Part shown: piece after piece, positions 23,116 to 32,779 of the stretch
How the letters are laid out: each line of letters opens with the position of its first letter
How positions within the stretch are numbered: the first letter of the stretch is position 1
Notes under the pieces: model-generated
What the model was told of the DNA's origin: nothing
The model's database searches: none
What the model saw: the letters and a program-made list of their open reading frames with translations, nothing else
Program-made: the position numbers and the translations under genes
Source of the DNA: Flavobacterium jumunjinense
Lineage (GTDB): Bacteria; Bacteroidota; Bacteroidia; Flavobacteriales; Flavobacteriaceae
NCBI RefSeq assembly: GCF_021650975.2
Contig: NZ_CP091285.1
Coordinates: forward strand, 2,604,001 to 2,668,000
DNA: 64,000 nt
Reading direction: 5' to 3'

Positions 23116-24384
23116 CTAGTTTTTAAGTTTTAAACTGTTTTTTTGCTCTTTTTTAACGATTATATAGACCCAAAAACTTAATAAAGCACCAATCAGTCCG
23201 AGTGTTCCCATGAATGCCCAATTGAATTGATAACCCGATAATTCGTAGCCAAATATTTGTAAACCTGTTGTTTGGATGTTTTCCATTCCTGTTTTAGCAG
23301 AAAAAATATGAGCTAAACTATAACTCATGCTAAAAATAGCCATATATCTGCCTTCGTGACCTTTTGGAGCACGACTCATTGCGAAAGAATTTGCAAATGG
23401 AAAAACAAGCATTTCTCCAAATGTCATTATAAACATCATTAACCATAGAATACCTTCCCATTTGTCGAAAAGCAATAAAAACATACAACTTCCCATTATG
23501 AATGTACCAATGGATACAATTTTTGCTTTGTTGAATTGTTTTTTTTCTATGTAACTTACTATCGGCATTTCCATGAAGAAAATTAAAACACCATTAAATG
23601 TAAGTAATAGCCCAGTTCTAAATTCGGTTAGATTAAATTGCTCTTTGTGATAGAGTGGAAGCGTTGTGAAAAGTTGAAAAAAGAGTATTCCTGTAATTAA
23701 ACAAGTGGTTAGAAATATCCAAAAAGGAAGATCCTTGAAAACTGAAGAAGTTAAAACTTCTCCTGGATTCACTTTATCTTGATAACTAGATTTTTCTTTC
23801 TCTTTTACTAATTTCCAAAAAATAAGAATAGCTAGAACACAAGTAACACCGTCTACCCAGAACAAACCTTTGTAGCCTATATTCATAATAATTAAACCAC
23901 CAATTGCTGGTCCAGCTGCAAAGCCCAAATTAATGGCTAAACGAACCAATGTGAGTGCTCTTGTTCTATTTTCTGGTTTAGCATAAGCTGCTAATGAAAC
24001 GAACATTGCTGGACGAAACATATCAGCAACCGACATTATCAAGAAAATAGCAACTACTAAACCTTCAAAAGTAGTAATATGTTGCAAACCAAAGAACATT
24101 AATCCACTAGTCAGAAGACTGAAAATCATTATTTTATAGAAGCCAATCTTATCCGATAATTTACCACCTAGCCAAGAACCAGTCATAGAACCACATCCGA
24201 AACTAACCATTATCCAACCCACTTGATCATATGTGAAGCCTAAATCTTCTTTTAAGTACTTTGAAAGAAATGGAAGAACCATTGTTCCAGTTCTGTTGAT
24301 GAAGGTAATTAGGGTTAAAATCCAGATTTCTCTAGAAAACCCTTTGAAGTTATTGATGTAGTTTTGAAAGGCTCTTTTTAACAT
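23116..24384 (-). CDS. MFS transporter
   Basis: 422 aa with about 12 transmembrane helices. The loop 2-3 signature is GGKLSDKIGFYKIM, and helix 1 starts WILTLITFINRTGTMVLPFLSKYL. No substrate can be read from sequence; relatives include multidrug and sugar exporters. The length is normal. It lies downstream of, and on the same strand as, BlaI/M56, but with its own gap. Confidence 0.8.
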   Translation of the reverse strand: MLKRAFQNYINNFKGFSREIWILTLITFINRTGTMVLPFLSKYLKEDLGFTYDQVGWIMVSFGCGSMTGSWLGGKLSDKIGFYKIMIFSLLTSGLMFFGLQHITTFEGLVVAIFLIMSVADMFRPAMFVSLAAYAKPENRTRALTLVRLAINLGFAAGPAIGGLIIMNIGYKGLFWVDGVTCVLAILIFWKLVKEKEKSSYQDKVNPGEVLTSSVFKDLPFWIFLTTCLITGILFFQLFTTLPLYHKEQFNLTEFRTGLLLTFNGVLIFFMEMPIVSYIEKKQFNKAKIVSIGTFIMGSCMFLLLFDKWEGILWLMMFIMTFGEMLVFPFANSFAMSRAPKGHEGRYMAIFSMSYSLAHIFSAKTGMENIQTTGLQIFGYELSGYQFNWAFMGTLGLIGALLSFWVYIIVKKEQKNSLKLKN

Positions 24385-24619
24385 GATTTCGCTTAAAATT
24401 CAAAGGTACGAAATCGAGTTATGGAAACAGGTTTGTAGGGATATAAATATATCTTAAAAAGAGGGAGATTCTTTTATATTGAAGAATTATTTGAAGAAAT
24501 GTAAATCAAGAAACAGATCGCTAGAAAGAAGTTTTTAGGTAAAACACATACTTACGTTCTTTTAGAATAAAAAATCTTTAAAGCGATTTTACTAAATGAT
24601 AATTAGATATTAGTTATTC

Positions 24620-26101
24620 TTATTTCGTTTCTATTTCGATTATTTTTTTTCCGTTTTCTCCTAAATAATGCAACAATAACTTCTCATAAACTTTATAACC
24701 ATCATCTACATTAGTAAATATAAGAATTCCTTTTTTTGATTTTGGAAAAATGAAAACAATGGTCTGTACTCCTTTGTCTGATCCGCCATGAGAAAGTGCG
24801 ATTTCTCCATTTCCTAAATCGTAAATTTCAAAACCTAAGCCAAAGTATTTTCCTGTCTTTGTTGCTACTTGATTTGTAGTCATTTCATCAAATACTGATT
24901 TAGATAATCCGTCATTGTTCATGACGCTAACTAAAAAAGTACCATAATCTTCAATTGTGGTCAATAGGTCATCAGCAGCACTTACTGTTTTGTTTTTAAA
25001 AGTTTCATAGGCAACTCCATCAGGATTGTATCCAATAGCAAATCTACTTTCGTCAGTTTTTTTACTCCAATAAAATTCAGTATCATTCATCTGCAAAGGT
25101 TCAAACACTAGTTCTTTTGCGAGCTCATCTAGTGTTTTTTTAAATTTAATTTCTAATGCCTTTTTTAAATATTCAAAACCTTCACCCGAATATTGATATT
25201 TTGTACCTGGTGTAAATTTGAAATCTAGTTTTCCTGAATCATTCATATATCTCCAATTCGGAAAACCAGTTTGATGACTTAAAATATATCTAGTAGTGAG
25301 TTTTTTTAAATTTGGACTTTTTGAAATATCAGGATCAATCCAGTATTTGTAGAGCGGTTCATCTAAATTCCATTTTCCAAGGCTTATTAGTTTTAATGTA
25401 ACAATTGCTGTGATAGGTTTTGTTAATGAAGCTACATTGAATAGTGTGTTGTATGGTGCTGAAGTTCCTTTTTTGAGTTCTCCAAAGACTTTAATTTGTT
25501 TTAACTTTCCTTTGTCTATTATTCCTAAACCTAATGTTGGTACGTTGCTTTCTAGAAGCCATTTTTCAATAGCTTTATCATCATCAAATAATGAATATTG
25601 AGGAATGTTTGCCAATTTTTCTTGATGGTCATAACTTAAAGACCGTGATAACTTCCAAACTTCATTTTCTAATTGCCAAACGTGAGTGAATTTTGCAGAA
25701 CTAGCGAAAACTTCTTTTCTTGGTGGCATTGTCTCATAGAATTGATGCACTCCAATTTGAATAGCTCCATATAGTTTGTTGTTTTTGTAGAGTGGAAAAA
25801 CTTTACTGCTTTCGGGTAATAATTCTCTTCTAGATTGATATTCAGTTGGATTTTTACATAAACCATTGCGTAAGTTAAACAAGAATTCTTTTTTATTACT
25901 GACGCCATCTTTGTCATGAAAGAACTCAAAAGTATCACTCAAAAGGTTTTCAAATTGATGCATATCGCAAGTGTTAAAACCAACGTTGAAAAGCAAGCTG
26001 TCTTGTGAAAGAATAGTTTTGTATAAATTTGAATCAGTACTTACTTGAGTAAAAAGGAGTGAAGATGTAAATAGTAAAAAGAGATGAAATAGTGTTTTCA
26101 T
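24620..26101 (-). CDS. Serine beta-lactamase-like hydrolase with N-terminal NTF2-like domain
   Basis: 493 aa. The signal peptide (about 1-18) is followed by a DUF4440/NTF2-like domain (about 30-150: TILSQDSLLFNVGFNTCDMH). A class C beta-lactamase/esterase (S12) domain comes next, with SLTK (catalytic Ser-x-x-Lys, about residue 230), a Tyr box YQYSGEGFEY and HGGSDKG. It is a secreted peptidase or esterase. Real beta-lactam hydrolysis is not implied. Confidence 0.85.
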   Translation of the reverse strand: MKTLFHLFLLFTSSLLFTQVSTDSNLYKTILSQDSLLFNVGFNTCDMHQFENLLSDTFEFFHDKDGVSNKKEFLFNLRNGLCKNPTEYQSRRELLPESSKVFPLYKNNKLYGAIQIGVHQFYETMPPRKEVFASSAKFTHVWQLENEVWKLSRSLSYDHQEKLANIPQYSLFDDDKAIEKWLLESNVPTLGLGIIDKGKLKQIKVFGELKKGTSAPYNTLFNVASLTKPITAIVTLKLISLGKWNLDEPLYKYWIDPDISKSPNLKKLTTRYILSHQTGFPNWRYMNDSGKLDFKFTPGTKYQYSGEGFEYLKKALEIKFKKTLDELAKELVFEPLQMNDTEFYWSKKTDESRFAIGYNPDGVAYETFKNKTVSAADDLLTTIEDYGTFLVSVMNNDGLSKSVFDEMTTNQVATKTGKYFGLGFEIYDLGNGEIALSHGGSDKGVQTIVFIFPKSKKGILIFTNVDDGYKVYEKLLLHYLGENGKKIIEIETK

Positions 26102-26205
26102 AATACGGTTTCTTTAATTGTTTTTGTTACTGCAATAGTATGTTTTTTAGCAAACAAAAAGCATAAAATGAACCCGACAATGGCACGACAATGTGCTGAC
26201 ATTTT

Positions 26206-26745
26206 TTAGAATAGATTGAAATTCAGTCCGATGTATAGTTTTTTGTTTTTGTTGATTTCGATAGCGTTCCGAAGAATAATATAAACATTAATTATAAATA
26301 ATAGTACCATTGTTAGAGGAAGTACTTGCTTGTTTAATGAAAGCCATTTTCCAATAAAAGCAATTGCCAATGTAATAATAGGGAAAGCAATTGTCCATAC
26401 AATTTGAACAGATACAATTTGTTTAGTAATGCTGTTAACTTCTTTTTTCCAATGCATAAGTATTAGGGGAGCAATAATGCTTCCTAATGGAATAAAGAGC
26501 AGTAGTAATGAAGAAAGATTAATGTATTTTAGGAGTTGATAGTTGTTTTTGGTTTCCTGAATGTTTTTTTGAAGTAATTCTTCTTTACTAATATCTAAGG
26601 CTTTACATAGAGCATCTAATGTATGTCCTTTTGGAATAGTGCCTGCTTCAATTCTTTGAATGGTTCTAACTGAAACATTGGCTTTTGTCGCTAATTGTTC
26701 TTGTGTTAAATTTAATTTTTCTCTGTAAATAAGAAGTTGAGACAT
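26206..26745 (-). CDS. XRE-type regulator with membrane domain
   Basis: 179 aa. The N-terminal helix-turn-helix (about 3-57) reads LTQEQLATKANVSVRTIQRIEAG. The C-terminal half has three to four hydrophobic helices (about 73-165), so this regulator is membrane-tethered. It lies just upstream of the serine hydrolase on the same strand, and linked control is possible. Confidence 0.8.
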   Translation of the reverse strand: MSQLLIYREKLNLTQEQLATKANVSVRTIQRIEAGTIPKGHTLDALCKALDISKEELLQKNIQETKNNYQLLKYINLSSLLLLFIPLGSIIAPLILMHWKKEVNSITKQIVSVQIVWTIAFPIITLAIAFIGKWLSLNKQVLPLTMVLLFIINVYIILRNAIEINKNKKLYIGLNFNLF

Positions 26746-26812
26746 CGCTATTTTTTTAAATATTCTAATGAGCGACTAATTTAAAAACTATTTTTTAATA
26801 AGTTCTAAATTA

Positions 26813-26853
26813 AAATGGTCTCAAACAAATATAAAATTTGAAGGAGACCATTT
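26813..26853 (-). terminator. Terminator hairpin after the helicase gene
   Basis: AAATGGTCTC pairs with GAGACCATTT around a second stem (CAAAT/ATTTG), downstream of the helicase stop. Confidence 0.6.
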
Positions 26854-26884
26854 ATTATGTGTTTTACCAAAAATGAGAAAAAAA

Positions 26885-28225
26885 TTATCTTTTCTTTTTT
26901 CCTAGTTTTTTTTCTTTTACAACAACTTCACTTTTATTTTGCAAAACATAATTAGCTAACAATTTCTCAATCAATTCATCTTTCGTTAAATGATGAAAAA
27001 CAGTTTTTATTTGATCTTTTAAAGCAGGAGAAATTTCACTATTAGGTTTCGTTTTGAAAATTTGTTTTGCCCATAGAAAAGCATTGTTGTCTTCAATACT
27101 TTGATGATCTGGTTTTTTAAACTCTGTGAAACGAATACCTAATTCATTTTGAAAATCAGCTAATTCGGCTGTTTCTTCTTCTTGTAAAACCGTTAACGAT
27201 AAACCATTTGCTCCAGCTCTAGCTGTTCTTCCACTTCTATGTACATATGCTTCATAAACATCAGGTAAATGATAGTTTACTACATATGAAATTTCTTTAA
27301 CGTCGATTCCTCTCGCAGCTAAATCGGTAGCAACTAATATATTGATATGTCCTTCACGAAACTGATCCATAATACGATCACGAATCGGCTGTGTTAAACT
27401 TCCGTGTAATGCTCCAGAAGAAAACCGATTAATAGCTAAGTTTTTAGCTAATTTGTTAACGGCAGCTTTTGTTTTACAGAATATAATACCGCGTTCACCT
27501 TCTCTTGAATTTAAGAAGTGCATTAAAACGTCTAACTTTTCAATAGGATCAACTACTACATATTGATGATCGATACTGTTGTTTCCAACGGTTTCCATAT
27601 TAGCACTCACTTGCGTAACGTGCTTAGACATGTAGTTTTGAATTAGTTGCTTAATTGTTCCAGGCATTGTTGCAGAAAACAATAGTGTTCTTCTGCTTTT
27701 TGGAAGTTCCGTTATAATTTCGTCTAGTCCTTCTTTTAAAACCGTTACCATTTCATCAGCTTCATCAAGTATTAAATACTTTGCTTGCTTAATGTTGATG
27801 GCATTTCGCTTAATTAAATCGATTAAACGACCTGGAGTAGCAATTACAATATGTGTTGGTTTAGATAAACGCTCAATTTGTGGTTTAATAGGAATTCCTC
27901 CACAAGTTGCCGTGATAGAAATTTCTGGTAAATATTTAGCAAAAGTTTCCATATTGCTAAAAATTTGATGACCTAGCTCTCTTGTTGGGACTAAAATTAC
28001 CGCTTGGATATTTTGATTATCCGATTCGATTAATTGAAGTAACGGCAATCCAAAAGCTGCTGTTTTTCCAGTTCCGGTTTTAGCTAAACCTACAAAATCG
28101 TCTGTTTGTTTTAATAAAACAGGAATTGTTTTCTCTTGAATTTCTGTTGGAGTATCGATTTTTAAATCGGTTAAACTTTTTAGTATTGGTAGCGCAATTC
28201 CTAACTTGGAAAATTGATTTGACAT
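26885..28225 (-). CDS. DEAD-box RNA helicase
   Basis: 446 aa. All helicase motifs are visible: Q motif (PTEIQEKTIP), I (AKTGTGKT), Ia (PTRELGHQ), II (LDEADEMV), III (SAT), V (ATDLAARGIDV) and VI (HRSGRTARAG). It unwinds RNA in an ATP-dependent way and probably helps ribosome or cold-shock RNA work. A Lys-rich C-terminal tail is typical. It is full length. Confidence 0.9.
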   Translation of the reverse strand: MSNQFSKLGIALPILKSLTDLKIDTPTEIQEKTIPVLLKQTDDFVGLAKTGTGKTAAFGLPLLQLIESDNQNIQAVILVPTRELGHQIFSNMETFAKYLPEISITATCGGIPIKPQIERLSKPTHIVIATPGRLIDLIKRNAINIKQAKYLILDEADEMVTVLKEGLDEIITELPKSRRTLLFSATMPGTIKQLIQNYMSKHVTQVSANMETVGNNSIDHQYVVVDPIEKLDVLMHFLNSREGERGIIFCKTKAAVNKLAKNLAINRFSSGALHGSLTQPIRDRIMDQFREGHINILVATDLAARGIDVKEISYVVNYHLPDVYEAYVHRSGRTARAGANGLSLTVLQEEETAELADFQNELGIRFTEFKKPDHQSIEDNNAFLWAKQIFKTKPNSEISPALKDQIKTVFHHLTKDELIEKLLANYVLQNKSEVVVKEKKLGKKKR

Positions 28226-28269
28226 TTTTTTTGGTTTGTTTTTTAAAAGAGCAGGAAATAATGTTGTTC

Positions 28270-28722
28270 CTATATCTTTGTTTCGGGTTTGAAAGGAGTA
28301 TATTTTTCTAAATATTCTGGTTTTATAATTAATCCCGAATATTTATGTTCTAATGTAGAATATACTCTAATTTCTGGAGTATGTTCAATTTTGGAATAGG
28401 TGGCTTTAAACCTATAAATTAATGTTTTTTTATAAATTCGAGTTTGATCAATTTTTAAAGAGAGCAGTTTCCCATAGTCTTTATTTATTTTTGTACAGGA
28501 GAGCTTCATTTCTTCTAGTACTAAATTTCTAACTAAACCTGGTGTCGCAACTTTTGTTGTAATTGGAATATAATTTCCTGTAGCGCAACTATTAAACTGT
28601 GAAAAAGCAAATTGCTTAGCATTTTCTATATGAATTGGATCTAATCTTTCAGGTATTACGGTAGTAGTTGAAGAACAACTTAATATAAACAAGACAAGAA
28701 TAAAAAAACTAAACTTTTTCAT
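28270..28722 (-). CDS. Small lipoprotein
   Basis: 150 aa. The signal peptide ends in the lipobox LSCSS (Cys about 16). The rest is mixed strand and helix with no family I recognise. A Cys in FNSCATGNYIP may pair with a second in MKLSCTKI. It lies six bases after the RluF gene and may share its transcript. Confidence 0.65.
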   Translation of the reverse strand: MKKFSFFILVLFILSCSSTTTVIPERLDPIHIENAKQFAFSQFNSCATGNYIPITTKVATPGLVRNLVLEEMKLSCTKINKDYGKLLSLKIDQTRIYKKTLIYRFKATYSKIEHTPEIRVYSTLEHKYSGLIIKPEYLEKYTPFKPETKI

Positions 28723-28728
28723 ATATAA

Positions 28729-29520
28729 CTATCTGTTTCTTTCATCGTAATTTCTGCTTCCAGTAAATTTACTTTTATTGCTTGGTAAACTTGCTTCTTC
28801 TGTCTTACTTGATTGTGATATTAATTCGTTTAATCCTTCCATTTCTTTAGCTGTTAATAAACGATATTCTCCAACAGGAACATCAAGCGAGATATTCATG
28901 ATTCGAGTACGTTTTAAGGCTACTACTTCATAATCAAGGTATTCACACATTCTACGAATTTGACGATTCAATCCTTGTGTTAAAACAATTCGAAAAGTGT
29001 TTTTACTTACTTGTTCTACTTTGCATTTTCGAGTAATTGTATCAAGAATCGGAATTCCGTTAGCCATACTTTCAATGAAACGATCAGTAATGGTTTTGTT
29101 TACTGTAACGATATATTCTTTTTCGTGGTTGTTTCTTGCTCTCAGAATTTTGTTTACTATATCACCATCATTGGTTAATAATAATAAACCTTCACTGGCT
29201 TTATCTAAACGACCAATAGGGAAAACACGTTCTGGGTAATCGAGATAAGAAACTACATTCTCTCTAACATCTAAATTTGTAGTACATTCAATACCTGTAG
29301 GTTTGTTGAGTACTAAATAAATTCGATTGTCATTTTTCTCTTGAATAAGTTGTCCGTTGGCTCTTACTTCATCATTCGGTCCTATTTTTGTACCCATTTC
29401 TGGAACAACTCCGTTAATTGTAATGCGACCTTGTTCAATTAAACGATCGGCTTCTCTGCGAGAGCAATATCCCGATTCAGATAAAAACTTATTAATACGA
29501 ACTAATTTTTCTTCTTCCAT
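28729..29520 (-). CDS. rluF: 23S rRNA pseudouridine synthase (RluF-like)
   Basis: 263 aa. The N-terminal S4 domain reads RINKFLSESGYCSRREADRLIEQGRITING, and the catalytic domain has the Asp motif PIGRLDKASEGLLL (Asp about residue 105) and LTQGLNRQIRRMCEY. This matches RluF, which modifies U2604 of 23S rRNA; RluB and RluE are the alternative homologues. The QGLNRQIRRMCEYL box favours RluF. Confidence 0.8.
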   Translation of the reverse strand: MEEEKLVRINKFLSESGYCSRREADRLIEQGRITINGVVPEMGTKIGPNDEVRANGQLIQEKNDNRIYLVLNKPTGIECTTNLDVRENVVSYLDYPERVFPIGRLDKASEGLLLLTNDGDIVNKILRARNNHEKEYIVTVNKTITDRFIESMANGIPILDTITRKCKVEQVSKNTFRIVLTQGLNRQIRRMCEYLDYEVVALKRTRIMNISLDVPVGEYRLLTAKEMEGLNELISQSSKTEEASLPSNKSKFTGSRNYDERNR

Positions 29521-29682
29521 GGTGCAAAGATAGCTTTTTTTCGTTTTCTGTTAGTTTATTTAATTGGGTTCTAATATTTCTTTATTGTAAACAAACGAAA
29601 ATCTATGTTTTTATATTTAAATTCATCTTGATTTTTGAATCGTTTATTTTGAATTGAAATGTCTTAAAAATAAAACTAAAAA

Positions 29683-29709
29683 AAATCCTGAAGATTACTT
29701 TCAGGATTT
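29683..29709 (-). terminator. Terminator after the coiled-coil gene
   Basis: AAATCCTGAA (29,683-29,692) pairs with TTCAGGATTT (29,700-29,709), preceded by an A run that is a T run on the minus strand. Confidence 0.8.
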
Positions 29710-29734
29710 AAAATTTATTTTGTTGGTTAAACTA

Positions 29735-30514
29735 TTATATTTTTGCAAATAATTTATCCATTTCTTCTTTAACTTCTTCAGCAAGAACATTGTCTACTAA
29801 TATTCTTCCACTGTGCTCATCGGTTAAGATTTTCTTACGACCAGCAATTTCCATTTGTGTTTGTGGTGGAATAGTAAAGAATGATCCAGCAGATGCTCCA
29901 CGCTCAATAGAAACAACCGCTAAGCCATTTCTAACACTTGTTCTAATTCTAGTGTAAGCCGCTAATAAACGATCTTCAATTTGTCCTTGATATTCTTCTG
30001 ATTTTCCTAATAAGAAGTTCTCTTCTTTTTCAGTTTCAGACATAATGTCGCTTAATTCTGCTTTTTTGTGCTTTAAGTGTGATTGTTTAGCATCTAATCT
30101 TTCTTTAGTTTGCCCTAACACTTCTTTTTTATGCTCAATAGAAGCTTTCATTTCTTTAATGTGCTTTTCAGCCAATTGAATTTCTAATTCTTGAAATTCA
30201 ACTTCTTTCGTTAAAGAATTAAATTCTCTATTGTTACGAACATTTTTTTGTTGATCTAAATATTTTTTTATGCTTGTTTTGTGCTCATCGATTGCATTTT
30301 TCTTTTCCTTGATTTGAACATCGACAGCTTCTAGATCTGATTTTAATTTATCTAAACGAGTGCTTAGACCGGCAACTTCGTCCTCTAAATCTTCAACTTC
30401 AAGAGGAAGTTCTCCTCTAACATTACGTATTTCGTCAATTTTTGAGTCAACTAGCTGTAAAGCATATAGTGCTCTTAATTTATCTTCTACGCTAAGTTCT
30501 TTTTTGTTTGCCAT
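29735..30514 (-). CDS. Coiled-coil protein of the zinc-ribbon (zf-RING_7) family, ribbon cysteines lost
   Basis: 259 aa from ATG 30,514 (MANKKELSVEDK). An upstream in-frame start lies inside the NIF3 gene and was rejected. A long antiparallel coiled coil (about 15-190) precedes a C-terminal domain with FFTIPPQTQMEIAGRKKIL and EHSGRILVDN. In the family these segments carry two CxxC pairs; here they read GASAGS and DEHSG, so zinc binding is absent. It overlaps none of its neighbours and follows NIF3 by one base. Confidence 0.8.
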   Translation of the reverse strand: MANKKELSVEDKLRALYALQLVDSKIDEIRNVRGELPLEVEDLEDEVAGLSTRLDKLKSDLEAVDVQIKEKKNAIDEHKTSIKKYLDQQKNVRNNREFNSLTKEVEFQELEIQLAEKHIKEMKASIEHKKEVLGQTKERLDAKQSHLKHKKAELSDIMSETEKEENFLLGKSEEYQGQIEDRLLAAYTRIRTSVRNGLAVVSIERGASAGSFFTIPPQTQMEIAGRKKILTDEHSGRILVDNVLAEEVKEEMDKLFAKI

Positions 30515-30515
30515 A

Positions 30516-31610
30516 TTAAAAGTATTGAACAGGATTTGTATTTTCTTCTGATAAAACGACTGCAAAATTAGTGATTTTTTCTTTAAGATAATCAACAATA
30601 TAATTTTTTGTATATCTTTCGCTTTCAAAATGACCAATATCTGCTAAAAGCAGTTTGTTTTCTGCTTCATAAAACTGATGGTATTTAAGGTCTGCCGTTA
30701 AAAAAGCATCGGCACCAGCTTGTAGTGCGTTTTTTATTGCATAACTTCCTGAACCTCCTAAAACCGCTACTTTTTTTATGTTTTTGTTAATGAAAGCACT
30801 GTGTCTAATGCCTCCACATTGCATTTTGTTTTTAACAAATGTTAGGAATTCCGTCTCGTTCATTGGTGTTTCAAATTCACCGATCATTCCTAGACCAATA
30901 TTTTGATGTTTGTTGGTTAAAGCGTAAATTTCATAGGCAACTTCTTCATAAATATGGTTTTTAAAGAGCGATTTTAAAATTTTCGATTCTAAATGCTTCT
31001 CAAAAGTAACCTCGATTTTTATTTCGTTGGTTTCTGTAAATTTATGTTTTTCTCCAATTTCTGGATTGCTATATTCATTACCTTTATAGGTGCCAATTCC
31101 ATTACTGTTAAAACTGCAATCGTCATAGTTTCCAATTCTTCCTGCACCTGCTTCAAATAATGCGTTACGTAAAATTGTTGCGTTTTCTGGAACAGTATAA
31201 GTAACGAGTTTTTTAATAAAGTTTTCTTTTGGAATTAAAACTTTTGCGTTTATTAACCCAAGTGCATTGCAAAATATTTTATTAACGCCTTCTTGATGGT
31301 TGTCTAGAGCGGTGTGAATTGCATAAATAGCAATATCATTTTTTATTGCTTTTACAATAGCTCTTTCTACATAGTTTTTACCTGTTATTTTCTTTAATCC
31401 GCTAAAAAGAATAGGGTGGAAGCAAACAACAAGATTGCATTTTTTAGCTATAGCTTCATCGATAACGCTTTCTAGCGCATCATGGCAAACTAAAACTCCA
31501 TTAATATCTTCGTTCTGATTTCCAACTAGTAAACCTACATTGTCAAAATCTTCTGCATAGGCTAAAGGAGCTAGTTCTTCAAGTATAGGTAGTATTTCAA
31601 AAAGTTTCAT
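30516..31610 (-). CDS. Nif3-like dinuclear metal-centre protein
   Basis: 364 aa. N-terminal EDFDNVGLLVGNQ and VVCFHPILFSG, then AIYAIHTALDNHQ, and C-terminal ADIGHFESE supply the expected metal-binding His, Asp and Glu. The middle has the PII-like insert typical of the long form. These proteins are listed as GTP cyclohydrolase I type 2 homologues, but the cell role is unclear. The gene is probably in an operon with the coiled-coil gene, a pairing common in Bacteroidetes. Confidence 0.85.
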   Translation of the reverse strand: MKLFEILPILEELAPLAYAEDFDNVGLLVGNQNEDINGVLVCHDALESVIDEAIAKKCNLVVCFHPILFSGLKKITGKNYVERAIVKAIKNDIAIYAIHTALDNHQEGVNKIFCNALGLINAKVLIPKENFIKKLVTYTVPENATILRNALFEAGAGRIGNYDDCSFNSNGIGTYKGNEYSNPEIGEKHKFTETNEIKIEVTFEKHLESKILKSLFKNHIYEEVAYEIYALTNKHQNIGLGMIGEFETPMNETEFLTFVKNKMQCGGIRHSAFINKNIKKVAVLGGSGSYAIKNALQAGADAFLTADLKYHQFYEAENKLLLADIGHFESERYTKNYIVDYLKEKITNFAVVLSEENTNPVQYF

Positions 31611-31771
31611 TTGTATTCGGTTATTTTTTATTAGCTAAGAGAATTATTCTAAATATTAGTAACAGCTTGTTGTCTGTTATAAAATTCATTAATTTAATTC
31701 TTAGCATAACAAAGAAACGAATAAACACTATAGGATAAAAATAAGAACTAAAAAAATACTATTTTCGTGCT

Positions 31772-32779
31772 ATGATTTTTTTAAGAAAAATACTTTTTCC
31801 AGTAGCATTTATATATTGGATAGTAACATATTTGCGTAATTTTTTATACGATGTTGGCATTTTTAAAAGTCAATCTTTTGATGTTCCTATCATTGCAGTA
31901 GGAAATTTGAGCGTTGGTGGTACAGGAAAAACTCCTCAAATTGAATATTTAATTCGTTTGCTGGGCGATTTTTCTATAGCAACATTAAGCAGAGGTTATA
32001 AAAGGGAATCGAAAGGTTTTGTTTTGGCGGATGCTTCTGCAACTGCAAAAACGCTAGGTGATGAGCCTTTTCAGTTTTACTCTAAATTTCCTCACGTTCA
32101 TGTTGCGGTTGATGCAGATAGAAGAAATGGAATTTCTCAATTGATGCAACATAAACCCGATGTTATTCTGTTAGATGATGCATTTCAACATAGAAAAGTG
32201 AAAGCAGGTTTCTATGTACTTTTAACTACTCATGATGAATTGTTTTGTGATGATTATATTCTGCCTTTTGGAAATCTAAGAGAGCCTTCTTTTGGAAAAA
32301 AAAGAGCGAATATGATAATTGTCACAAAATGTCCTGCAAATATTACTGAACTTGCACAGGAAAGAATTAGGCAAAAACTAAAGGTAAATGTACCCGTTTA
32401 TTTTAGTACAATTGAATATGATGATTTTGTTTACACTGATAATAGTAAGGTAAAAGTAAACGATTTAAATGAAGCTAAGTTACTTTTAGCAGGTATTGCA
32501 AAGCCAGATTTGTTTTTTAATTATCTTGAAAATGAAGTTGACGAGAAATTGACTTTTCCAGATCATCATGATTTTTCTAGTGATGATATCAATAGAATTA
32601 AAGAGGTTGCAAAGCAAAAAAGAATTATTACTACAGAGAAAGATTATGTGCGATTGAAGGGAAGCATTGAAAGTAATCAATTGTATTATTTGCCAATAAA
32701 AAGTAAGCTAATTCAAAATAAGGAAGATTTTAATAAAAAGATAATAGATTATGTGGGAAAAGGTAGCAGAAACAGTTAA
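31772..32779 (+). CDS. lpxK: Tetraacyldisaccharide 4'-kinase
   Basis: 335 aa. The Walker A NLSVGGTGKTP is near residue 45, and DAFQHR is the conserved Walker B-like segment. An N-terminal hydrophobic segment (about 8-27) binds the inner membrane. It phosphorylates the lipid A precursor at the 4' position. The C-terminal end overlaps the purine nucleoside phosphorylase gene by 29 bp, so the two are translated together. Confidence 0.9.
   Translation: MIFLRKILFPVAFIYWIVTYLRNFLYDVGIFKSQSFDVPIIAVGNLSVGGTGKTPQIEYLIRLLGDFSIATLSRGYKRESKGFVLADASATAKTLGDEPFQFYSKFPHVHVAVDADRRNGISQLMQHKPDVILLDDAFQHRKVKAGFYVLLTTHDELFCDDYILPFGNLREPSFGKKRANMIIVTKCPANITELAQERIRQKLKVNVPVYFSTIEYDDFVYTDNSKVKVNDLNEAKLLLAGIAKPDLFFNYLENEVDEKLTFPDHHDFSSDDINRIKEVAKQKRIITTEKDYVRLKGSIESNQLYYLPIKSKLIQNKEDFNKKIIDYVGKGSRNS

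Noticed and set aside
24620..26101. Antibiotic beta-lactamase
   Set aside because: The Ser-x-x-Lys fold is shared by many peptidases and esterases; nothing specific to drug hydrolysis is visible and it carries an NTF2-like domain.
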